This document shows, in pieces, positions 23,910 to 35,042 of a DNA stretch of 64,000 nt; the first letter of the stretch is position 1, and every line of letters begins with the position of its first letter. Both the position numbers and the translations under genes were made by a program. The stretch is from Hysterangium stoloniferum (lineage: Eukaryota > Basidiomycota > Agaricomycetes > Hysterangiales > Hysterangiaceae): positions 487,496 to 551,495 of the forward strand of contig WHVD01000055.1 in the NCBI GenBank assembly GCA_015178975.1, in the 5' to 3' direction. Under the pieces are notes generated by a model. It ran no database searches. It was not told the DNA's origin and saw only the letters and a program-made list of their open reading frames with translations.

Positions 23910-24570
23910 ACAATATAGCAAGGTGTACTAAAAAAGGTGCGAGGTGGAAAATGGGGTATATAGATATGTGGAAATAGTGATAGGGGAGCAAATGGAACAG
24001 AGACAGGATGCTAAGGTGCCTCAATACAATGAAACAAGTGTTGGGGGTGCTGCAGGCAGTATTACCATGAGTGGGAATACCAATAGTGGGACAACAGAGG
24101 TTTACGAGGCTAAAACAGCTCACAGAGGTTCAAAATGATAGAGATCCTAACATGGCTGTCTCTTTTTCTTCTTTTTTATAGCTTGCTCTTTGATCAGGGT
24201 GGAGTACCTGACTGATAGATCAAGGCTATTGCATAAGTGAGAGGTGGACCTGCAAGGTGTTTTCTGTAGTCTCACACCTCTTTCACTTATGTATACAGTG
24301 TGAGTGGCTTAAACTCACAGATTACATTTTAATACCAGTTAGGGATATATATAAGTGTTAAATCCTTATCATGCCCTAATAAGTACTTAGAATGTTGATA
24401 CAGAGGAAAGTTGTGAGGGTATGTCGGGGGCTTGCCCCCACACGGGTTCTCCTTGTTCTAGATAAATGTTGCCGGACCTGAGGCTCAAGGACGTTGTCGG
24501 TTAAGTAGATGGATGACGTCAGTGTCACGCGTAACACAACCCCTCCTCTCACTAAAGACCCGAACTAAAT
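23910..24570. other. Intergenic with an imperfect inverted repeat
   Basis: No supported gene; a 64-codon frame at 23944-24138 is unrecognised. An imperfect inverted repeat (cataagtgagaggtg and cacctctttcacttatg, about 24232-24292) could form a hairpin with a loop of about 30 bases. The remainder should include the macro-domain promoter. Confidence 0.4.
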
Positions 24571-25647
24571 ATGTCAATTATTGAAATATCCTCCATTTTG
24601 ACGTTAAAACAGTTGTATAAGAAGGGCACACTGTTGAAGCCCAAGACCGTGCCCCTCTATTCTCCCAGCTCGTCCTTATTGGATAGGGTTGCGCTGCTGT
24701 ACGTGATTCAGCTGAAATTCTGAAGACGTGATTCAAGGCGGTCATATTGAAGACAAGGAGATTTGACAAAGGTCGCGGCTGATGCAATAGTCAATGCTGC
24801 AAATGAAACTCTACTTGGTGTGTTTTCTCTTAATCGATCGGGGGCGTTCATTGAGCACGGCAATGATAATAGGCGGAGGAGGAGGTAGGCTGCGAGGACT
24901 CAAAAAACGTGAATTTAATCAAATACACGTGTAGTGGATGGTGCTATTCATAGAGCAGCTGGTCCCCAGTTGCTGGAGGAATGTCAGTTCCGATTTTTCG
25001 ATTCATGGCATGCTCTGGGGCTCTGTATTGACGCGCTCTGATAAGGCGAGACCTTACATGGCGCAGAAACAGGCCAAGCGAAAATAACTAAAGGTTATAA
25101 CCTCCCGGCGTGCGTACAGCTACTTATGCTACTCTAAACGCCAATTTGACGAGATGTCTGATTAGCAAACATGTCATACATACCGTAGGACCTATATATT
25201 CATCTTCACGTGTCGAAACCGTATCGAAACAGCTAGCGTCATGCTATCGAAATTCGTTGAAGTTGGCGATTGATAATTCACTCTCTAGTATAGTGAGTTA
25301 CCATATAATCCTTTTTTTTTTTTCATATGGAAATCTGCAAACTTAGGCATTTTGCTGCGTGTCGACTGGCGTTTACGAGTATCCCATCACCGATGCTACC
25401 CATATTGCCTTGAAAGAAACCAGGCAGTTTCTAGAGTCGCCAGAAAACGAGATGGCACGTCCAATGTGTTCAAAGACTGTCATCTAATATTAAAGCCGCC
25501 TTGGCATCAGCTCACGAAGTTAATTTTTGTGGTTTGGAACGACAGGGATAGAGATGTCTACTAGTGAGTTCTATGCCGTTGAACTGGTAACACGCTGTAC
25601 ACCGTTTTAGTGAATTTCTGCCTCTCTACTTTCCATTTGATGAGTAA
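24571..25647 (+). CDS. Macro-domain protein (predicted ADP-ribose/O-acetyl-ADP-ribose hydrolase)
   Basis: Macro domains bind or hydrolyse ADP-ribose derivatives, removing mono-ADP-ribose or deacetylating O-acetyl-ADP-ribose. Nine exons give 221 residues: 24571-24698, 24753-24817, 24873-24884, 24935-24982, 25046-25109, 25166-25292, 25347-25478, 25511-25563, 25611-25647. The third exon is only 12 bases and encodes the glycines of LLGGGGVDGAIHRAAGP. Other motifs are DAIVNAAN (substrate pocket), ETGQAKITKGYNLPA, VIHTVGPIY, LASCYRNSLKLA and IFVVWNDRD. The usual STGVYGYP loop reads STGVYEYP, a Gly to Glu change in a phosphate-binding loop. The seventh intron (32 bp) is unusually short and is the least certain junction. 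The frame is otherwise open to DVYYEFLPLYFPFDE. Confidence 0.85.
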
Positions 25648-28352
25648 GTGGAGTCAGAGAAAGTCGGAGGAGAGGGAAGAAAAAATCGAAATTGTGTCGT
25701 GAGATTGTTATATGAGAGAAGGTATTTAATCTTCTGCGATCGACAATCAGGTATGCAGGGCTAACCTCTTTCCTACCGAAGAAATGCTTGGACGATAAAC
25801 AATGTCTATCAACGGCCCCCTTACGTGTTCTTGTAAATGATCTACTGATTGTCAAACGTCTATTTTACTCTTCCTACAAGTTCTGAATCTTCGGCGCCCT
25901 AAACCTGAACCTTAGCACAAATGGGCCACCTTTACCCCGTAAGTCCGACCTCAATTGCTCCGTTGCATCAGCTGTGTCTGAGCCGCGGGGCGACATATGG
26001 GTCCTACATTCAATAGTAATGTGTACTGGAAGGTGTGCTAAAGATCCCGCAGCTGATATGACACCAGTTCGATCACATCGCTTTCTCTGCACCGGAATAA
26101 CCGAAAGATGATCGGATCCTTTGTAGAAGTTGTGCGTGATATTAACCCTACCAATCACAATTTAGATCCCTAAACGACTTAATGTTAAGGATCGGAAAGT
26201 GTTTAATAGTTGCAGGTCCTTGGCCCACTTTAGATCGTCTAAGGATTTGATGAGTGTTTGTTGGAGTTTATATTTACATCCTTACAAAGAATCCACAAGT
26301 CTGCCAGATCCGGAACTAGGTAGCGGCGTATTGACAATGACCAAAAGGGTGATCGCGTAGTCCACACAGAGCCTCCGTCATTCAGTATGCAATGAGATGT
26401 GACAGGGAAGTGAGAATAGGTGATAGGTCTTCAGTCCGTAACAATAATTATAATAATATTGACAGTCTTATACTATAAAGCTTCAAATTGTCTTTGTAGG
26501 AATAATATTGTCATACGACCTGCATCATAGGAATAAAAAGAGAAATACAGTTTTACAATGTCTCTATAGAGGTATACAACTCTAGAAATACTTACATAAA
26601 GTGACAATAAGAAAAAAGCCAGGTTTATGCAACACATTCCACTCAAACTCCAGCTTCTCTAACTCCCTGTAAAAATGGCACTAAATTCGTCTGCCTGCTC
26701 CTTTTCAGGCTGTCACCGGACAAAGATTCAGCCTTCCTAGATTGATTCTTTTTTTGGGGGGAAAGGCGCAATTGAAGTGGCCAAGTTGCTGCTCCGATTG
26801 ATGGTATTACTTGCCCCATTTTGAGCGCCTTTCGGATGTTGCGGGTGGGGTTTTCGGCCGACCTCGAGATGGAGGCATGGGCCGACATCCCTTCTGGATA
26901 CGAGTATTGCTTTTCTGTCGGCGTCTTATTGGAGCCGTCAATGTCGGAATGTGAATGAGAGAGCTAATCATCGCCCAAGATAATGTCGGGGACGTGGATG
27001 ATGGAGCCTTGATCGCTGTTTCCGACTAACATCTTCTAATCATAGATCCAGGGGTGGCGATCTTGACCACGAAACACGGGGGAATCTGCTCGTAGAACAC
27101 CGTCGGATCACATACATTCTTGACGCAAATCAAGACATCGGTCTTGCAGTCTATAACCTGATTATTCGACGCAGAGATTGTTTGAAACAGACAGCGTTTC
27201 TAATAAGATCAAGATACTAATTTTAAGCACTTGCATAAAAATTATAAGAGAAAAACAATAAAAATAAAGTGGTTTCCTTGTTGGTCTTTGTTCGCCGCAA
27301 GACCGTCTCCAGCATCCGTACCAGGGCATCTTTCGTCCATTTTCACGGCCACGATCAGACCCTTGTACCCTTGTTTCTAATTACACAATTTGAATATTGT
27401 TAAAACAATGTTCGTAAGGACACATTAATATATAGGATACTATTCAGTAAGAAAATGGCGCTAGATGTATATATATAAATAATAGAGAAACCGGATCCCT
27501 CTATTTTCAGAATAAAGTGCACTCTGGGATTAGGGTATTGTTATGACGAGGTTAACAGAAAAACAAAGAGGAACACCGTGAATTGGACCCCTAACACAAT
27601 TGGGACACATTATGTAAGTTCCTGAACGGTGTTCTTGTTCAGCCCTGATGCATGTCCTACAAGAGTAGCAATTCAAACAACGTAACAATCGTTGATTAAA
27701 CGCTTAGCCTTTTCGAAGCTCTCGGAGTCGGTCGCATATCGATGCGAACGCCAAACCAACCAACCCAGTAATGCCACGACTGCCAGCGCTCCACCCGCCA
27801 TTGAAACGGTCGGCGATGTGGCGCCGCCTCATCCGCTGCGATGTGTTGAAATAGATTATTCTCGTTTAGAAGTTTTGTAATGTCAGTCTTGCGATGACAT
27901 TCATGATTTTTCATTGATTTGATGGGTATATGTTCTCCCTGTATATTTGCTTAGATCGTGAACGGAACAGAACAGCAATCGGAAACCACCTGTAAGTTGT
28001 AACGCCTTCAGTGATTGATTGTAACTCATCGCAATGTGTAAAATGCCAGTATAATCTCATTGATATGCCATTATGGCAATTATACCAATTGTATTAGATC
28101 ATAACCCAAAAAGAAGGGCTATCATTTCCGTTAGTACATCTCAGCGCCATCTCAATAGCAGTACCCCTGGTCGGCGTCATATTATATTGTCCTTCTTCAT
28201 TCATATAAGGCGTAAGCACACCATTAGAATTTCTCGTTGAGGCAGTGACTAGCGCCATATCACTTACCTATTAGATGTAGATAGGACATGGCTATAAGAA
28301 ACAGTCTGACACCCTGCTGTCTACTTACAACGCCTACCACGCAGCTATTACC
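25648..28352. other. Intergenic, 2.7 kb, nothing recognised
   Basis: AT-rich sequence with only short open frames (up to about 95 codons) on both strands and no recognisable domain, RNA gene or terminal repeat. The right end should contain the promoter of the adenylate-forming enzyme. Confidence 0.45.
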
Positions 28353-30229
28353 ATGGCCAAAATCCCTTATCAGTCCCACATAACCATTTTGGAGGCAGCT
28401 GCAGCCGCATTTCCTTCGTGCAACGCCTTCAAGATTCCGGTATACGACGAATCTGGAGAAATTATCGCGTGGAACGATGTGACCTACAAGCAGTTCTACA
28501 GCGATGTGGAGAGTATGGCAGCATATTGGATAGCGACACTTGGACTCCCTTTCGGCTCGATCGTTGCAGTCCGGTATGTTCCCTCCTTCCCATAGTGCGC
28601 TGCATACCAATGATTAAACCCTCCGACACAAAGGCTGGATGGAACATCTTATCCTGATGTCGTCACATTTTTCAGCATCTCAAGGGCCGGCTATGTCCTC
28701 CAAACTATGGGTTTATCGATAGACAACCCCGCCCTAGTGTCCGAAATGCTCGCAGAGACCAATGCCTGCGTTCTCATTTCTGACGCATCATGTGGCGAGT
28801 TTTCTGCTGGGTTTTCAGTTCCCGTGTATCCCGAGGCTGATGTGAAGAGCCTCGCGGACGTCCCGGATATGGGGATATTACCACCACTCGCCAATATCGG
28901 AAATGCCGACGACATAATCATGTTCTTTTATACCAGCGGTTCTACGTCTGGCCGCCCCAGATTAATCCCTTATAGTCGTAAATTCGTACACGGCCTTGTC
29001 ATAAAATTGAGCCCTCAGACTCCCATTGGCCCAGTGCGCCCTATTACAACCAGCATCGGCGTATTGATTCATGCTGCCCAATTTTGTCGTATGATTTTCT
29101 CTCCCTAAACTAGATCCCTGGTGATACTCAACGTATTTTAATTCAGAGTTCATTTCCCAATTTCCATACGGACCGTGTCATATTCTTGTACGACTCGACT
29201 TTCCATCCAACGTCCTCATCCAAATGGTGGAGCAATGCGGGCTGACCAAGCTTAGCATATTCTCTAACCGCCTAACGAAACACTTGAAAAATGCCCATAG
29301 CGATCCCCGGCTTCTGTCTGTCCTTCAGTCCATCGAGATAAATTGCACTGGAGGACAGGTACCGAAGAATGATATTGACTGGGCCTATGAAAATGGCCTA
29401 CACGTCGTCGTAAGTATCTATTTGGTCCCGTTGTTTTGAGACTTTTAGCCAACGTGCCACGTTAATTCAGATCACATTTGGAATGACCCAAACAGGGGCG
29501 CTTTTAACAACGGGCAATGCGCGAGGGGAGAAGCCGGTAGGATATAGAACACTGGGCCGCGAGGGTTACCATCACACCTTTGTTCCTGTTGAGAACGCCT
29601 CTGAGATGGGCGACGAAAAGCTGCTGGAGCTTGTTGTCCTTTCGGATTCACCGGATTGTCCCGATGTCTTTTTCCGCGCGGCCGATGGTCATTACCATTC
29701 TGGAGATACGTTTGTCGAAATTTCCCCACAACGTTATGCGTCTCGGGGCCGTGTTGACGATCAGATCAAGTTGTACGCAGGTGGTCTATGTAATGCGGGG
29801 TACGTGCATGTTTCCTTGGGGGCGGTGTTTCGATCAAACTTGTAGCCTGATTCCTCCTATCTAGGGCCATAGAAGAGCAATTGAACCAGCGCTGCAGCAC
29901 TGTGATCACAGATTGCATCGTCGTAGGCTCTGGCCGTTCTGCCCCGGCTCTCATCGTCGAAGCAAACTCTCACATCCTTGATATCGCAAAAATTATAGCA
30001 GAGGTCGCTCAGAGCGTAGCAACTATCCAAAAGGGGCATCATCAATTCGAGCGTATTGCGTCTAATCGCATTTTAGTCGTGGAAACTGGGACATTACCCC
30101 GCACTGTGAGTTCTGTCTGGACTTCGTCGGTCACCTCACCTAACATTGTATCTTCAGGGCAAGGGAAACATTCGACGCGGGGTTGTGGAACAGCAGTTCA
30201 AAGGGCAGTTAGATGAACTAGATAGCTAA
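28353..30229 (+). CDS. Stand-alone adenylate-forming enzyme (ANL superfamily, NRPS-like A domain)
   Basis: Predicted to activate a carboxylic acid with ATP to an acyl-adenylate; the substrate is unknown. Six exons (28353-28573, 28634-29088, 29147-29409, 29471-29799, 29865-30105, 30158-30229) sum to 526 codons plus stop, all introns GT-AG. Core motifs in order: MFFYTSGSTSGRPRLIPYSR (A3, P-loop), ITFGMTQTG (A5), YHSGDTFVE (A7), SRGRVDDQIKLYAGG (A8) and LPRTGKGNIRR (A10, catalytic Lys). The protein stops shortly after A10, so there is no carrier-protein or reductase domain, unlike the longer aryl-acid reductase-type relatives in basidiomycetes. The start is the first ATG, with an N-terminal segment typical of the family. 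No lesion was seen. No other biosynthetic gene lies next to it. Confidence 0.88.
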
Positions 30230-31592
30230 ACCTGGAATGATCCAATTTGTCTTGACGTGCCTGGTAAAACTACATTTCCAATACATTATAATACTGCCCT
30301 ACGTATAAATGCTCTGGTTGCGGGATGATGTATTTCTACTTATTGCCATATCTGTGCTTCTGAAAGTCTTGTTATATACCAGTATTTTATATATTAAAGG
30401 GACTCGCAGACTTACTGAGTATTGATGAAAGCCTGTTGACAGATAGGCTCACTCGGCCCGTGACATGCGTGATAGGGCCATGGTGTATTGCTTGAGGAAC
30501 TAGTAAACATGGCTGGGCAGCGGGAAGAACAGGCTGATTACATAAGCATAAGCTCAGTTGGTATGCCCCACTTGGCACGTCCACGAGAAGTCAAGGACGA
30601 GTTTGCCATTGTATTAGAGTGTATAATCCACCGGACCTCTAGCGTATAGTATATGCAAGCGCACGTCAGTATTGTTGTCCATTCAATGGCTCGGATAGGC
30701 TCTATACTCACCGAACGTTCCGACATGGTCTCATCTCACGACCTCATTGCAATGACCACAGCCTGGTACCTCCATCGTCTCCGGATCGAGGCATCGCGTT
30801 GCTGGGAAATTGAGTACCGGCCGGCAAGATGAAGGCTTGGCTGGGAGGGAAGTATAAGGTCGAGCGTACGTTGTCTTCGTAGGGAGGGTATACAGCCTTG
30901 GAGGGCGATGCTGCTGTGCGGGCACACGGCGTGTACGAAACTGAGCGACGTGAAAGGTGTTGGACAGGAAAGCGCAGCGGAGACGGATAAGCAACGATGG
31001 GGCCATATGCGAGGTCACTGCAACCCAACGAGATATAATGGTGCGTATTCTACGATGTTGGCGACGTATCTTGAAGGATGATGGGGTGAAGAGGAGACCA
31101 CTCAGGACGATCAAGAAACAGAAAACTTGAAATGACAAGTGCGGAGGTATGGTGAAAGTGCGTGATGGAATATTTCGTGATGGGTAGCCAAGGAGAGGAA
31201 CTACATGGGATGAGCGATTTCTATAGGCATAAAAAGAATATGGAAATTATGTGAGAAATGCAGATCAGTGAACAGCAAAAGAATAAATAAGACGATCGAC
31301 ACACCTAGCTCAAGAATGCTCCTTCGCAAGGCTTCCTGTCGTGTAACAACAAAAACTACCAGTATCTTCGCTGTGATCCGATGTGGCACACATTTTAGTG
31401 TAAACATACCAGTACCTCGTCGATCGGCACACTGTTCATGGACACGATGGAAATGCAGTGCTGTGAAGACGTGACAGTGTTACAGGTACAACGTGGTATC
31501 TCTCAACCATCGCATTCTTGAAGCTATTTGGAAGAAAGAACTTATTTTGTTTCATACGAAGGAAGTACTATCTTTGAAGTCTTCGGTTTCAG
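30230..31592. other. Intergenic; one weak secreted-like open frame on the minus strand
   Basis: The only candidate is a 135-codon minus-strand frame at 30731-31138. It begins MSFQVFCFLIVLSGLLFTPS (signal-peptide-like) and ends in a Cys-containing GCGHCNEVVR. I recognise no family, cannot find convincing flanking exons, and rate it as possible at best. The remainder shows nothing. Confidence 0.3.
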
Positions 31593-33298
31593 ATGGAACC
31601 AGAAATTTTGAACCATACTCGTAATCGTGCGGATTCTGGACTGGGCATTAAAGTGCTCGTCGAGGGCATCGCCCCGACTATCGAGTGTGTCATGTCGACG
31701 GTTTACCGGTGCTTCTCCGTTAATGACAGTTCTAACAGCATCGTCGCCATCCATGGCCTAGATGGACACCGCGAAGGCTCCTGGACGGCCGAGAACGGAA
31801 TACTCTGGCTTAAAGACCTATTGCCGCAGCGATTGCCTAACGCCAGAATTGTTACATACGGCTATGACGCATCCACTGGTAGTCAATCAAAGAAAATAGA
31901 CGAGACATTGTATGGTCATGCAGAAAATTTTATTTCGCGGCTCGCTTTGCTTAGGGATAGTACTACTACTACGGTGAGTTTCTTTTATTCATGGGAAATG
32001 CTTATTGAATTGTTGCTAGACACGTCCCATCATATTTATTGCCCACAGCTTAGGTGGCATTATTCTTAAATTTGTGGGTATTTAATTGCGAAGCACTCTG
32101 ATATTCTAATTTCAAACTGGGGTGTGTGCGTGTAGGCTTTGATTCATGCTAATCAATGCAACGAATCTCACCTCCCTCATCACAAGCAAATAATACTGTT
32201 GGCAATTGGGATACTGTTCTTTGGGACTCCGCACCAAGGGACGGCTGTTGCACTCTCTGCGTCCCAGATGCTGCTTGTCCATCTGCCAGTTGATGAGAAT
32301 ACTGGTCATGCACTGTTACGCAATTTGGCAATCAATTCGGAACAGTTGGAGATCCAGTTATCTCTTTACAACGGGATCAGTGCTTTTTTCAATACGAAGT
32401 TTCTTTATGAGGTCTATCACACCGTCCTGCATGACGGTACATCTGGCTTTGTGAGTTCTTTAAACTGCGCTATTTGATTGTTACTAGCTCACATGGAGTC
32501 AGATTGTGCCAAAGTCCTCTGCCATTGTTCCAGGTGCACGGGATGCTGAACCTATTGGACTGAACAAGAATCACATGGATATGACAAAGTTTTGCTCAGC
32601 TGAAGATGATGATTTTATTGTAGTGGTCTCATTGTTGCAAAGTATAAGGAGTGATCTTCCTAAATTGGAGCCAGTTTGTGGAAGAGATGTTAGCCAGTCT
32701 GACGGTATAGTATATCTTCTCCTCATAAAGCTTTATATTCTCATATGGAGCATCAGATATTTTGAATAAGGGTCTATCTTACACACCCAAGCTCTTATCG
32801 ACCCCAAGGTTCACTGGTCAAGATATTTACCTGGAGAAATTGAGAACATTCTTTGTGAATGAGAATATCACACCTCGCCGAAAACACCTGCTGTTGTTTG
32901 GCATGGGTGGTATTGGAAAGACCCAAATCACCTTAAAGTTTGCTGAGGAGTGTGCAGATCTGAAGCTGTAGGTTACTTCATTATTACTCTAAATACAATG
33001 CAGTTCTGATTATATTGATATATTGCCTAGCTACTGGAGGATATTATGGCTTGATGCTACAACTGCAGAAACTCTTGAGACAAGTTTTGCTGAAATCTCT
33101 AAATATGATCCTGTAATGATGTCTCTGGAGATTGAAGAATCAGGTGAATGTATTATAAGATGGCTTGCTGGACTGGGAAGAAAGTGCCTGCTTATTTTTG
33201 ATAATGCTGATGGCATGACTACTCTGGTTTCAAAATACATTCCTCCAGCACATTCATTGCATATGTTGATTACAAGTAGAAATCCTGATCTGCAGCAG

Positions 33299-34018
33299 TG
33301 TTAAGAACTGGAAACTGACTAATGTCGGTGGCCGACAGGGACCGATCGGAAGGACTTGGCTTCAGCTTATGGGCTGCGCCCTCGCAAATATCTGTAGGAT
33401 GTCCTTAAATTTCGGGCGGGCGAAGACTAGTCCTAGTGAGTACCTTTCGGCGTGATACCGATCGGAATCGAAGGACAAGTTGGGCGTCGGGCCAAGGGGT
33501 CGGGGCCGGGAGTGGGCGAGCGCACGCGAAGGCGGATGGGGGAAGTCTTAGTATGAGACTGATACAGGTGTATGAGGGTATTCTGAGTCGATATTCTGAT
33601 TGCCTAGTAACTACAATTACAGCGGGTTCATATACAAGTAACAGGCGTCTGGAAAATACTAATGGGGAGAAGGGCGGAACACGGTATTAACAATAAGCTT
33701 GACTAGGAACGGGAAGTTTATGATTAGTTCGGAGGCCGATGATAACCGAGAGCGGGATTACGATAAAAGGAAATGGTTCGAGGACTACAAATATAGATAG
33801 ACATATGCGAAACATAAGATTGAACAGATCAACATAATAAAGGGGACGTATCAAAGTTTGACCAGACAATACGAGTTATTTGACGTGGGCGTAAATGGAG
33901 TTTGATCTTCGCGAAACATTCGTCAGCTTCGGGGCCGATGGTTTCCGAGAGGATGACTTGAAACATTGACAAGTGGCGATAACCTCGGGGCCGATAGGGT
34001 TGCGACACGGTCGTAACA
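33299..34018 (-). mobile_element. Solo LTR, family A, inside the NB-ARC domain
   Basis: A 720-bp LTR (TGTTAAGAAC to CGTAACA) flanked by agcag at 33294-33298 and 34019-34023. Setting aside the insert and one duplication restores the NLR frame at the codons for DLQQSVSS. It is CpG-rich inside a CpG-poor gene, so it is younger than the decay of its host gene. Orientation is opposite to the NLR. Confidence 0.92.
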
Positions 34019-35042
34019 AGCAGTCTGTGAGCAGTACTCTCAATCTTGAGGTGATGTCTAAAGAAGATGCACTTTCACTGCTAAAGGATGGTTCATTGCA
34101 AACCATTGCAGAAACACTTGGCTTCTTGCCTTTGGCATTAGATATTGCTGGTGCAATTATATATAGGGGATTGTCTACAGTGGAGGAGTACACATCAACA
34201 TATCTCAAGGACCATGAGATACTTCTACATGGAGATCATCCCTTATATAAAGGAGCTTCATTTTATAACCAAACAATTAATGATACCCTAAACACCTCAT
34301 ATGAGCTGATAGAGAAGAAACATAGTCAGGGAGATCTTGCAAAGGATGCATTATTTCTTCTAAAAATGCTAGGCTTCTTTCATAATCAAAATATTGAGGA
34401 AATAATATTCAAAAAGGCTGCAGAGGCACCAGAATGGCATATCAAAGATTCACGGTTGAGAACTACACAGCCTGATCTTCCATTACAGTTTCTTAAATGT
34501 GACAAGCATAATCATTGGATCCACACAAAGCTCAGAACAGTAATGCAACTGCTCTGTGAATATTCACTGATATCAAAAGTCCCATCAATCACTGGATTTT
34601 CATGGACAATCCATCCTATAGTGCAGATATGGATAAGAGACAAAGTAGTTACTGAGAAACAGGTCATATATCTGGCTGCAGTGCGAGCTTTAATTGTAAA
34701 CTCAATCAATGGGAATGAAGATTTGGTGGAGCATTCCTATCACTTTCATGGAATGATATTACCCCATATGATGGCATATTATCATTATAATGCCAGTTTT
34801 GGATTATCCTACTGTGATGATGAGCACAGTGCTCAGACAGAAGAGTTTATTAAAAATGGGTACTGGGATTATGCTAGCAAATTTTGTCAACAGGCAGTGT
34901 GCATCAGAAAGCGGATCTTGGGGCAAGAGCATTATGATTCAATGGCTATGGTATTCAAGTTGGCATACATATGGTACAGCCAGGGAAAGTATAAAAAAGC
35001 TCAGATATTGGGACGCCAGATCCTAGAGAAATATAAGAGACT

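Noticed and set aside
9416..30229. Oxidoreductase, MFS transporter, macro-domain protein and adenylate-forming enzyme as a biosynthetic cluster
   Set aside because: Genes are separated by kilobases and a transposon, the adenylating enzyme lacks carrier and reductase domains, and no core synthase or pathway regulator is present.
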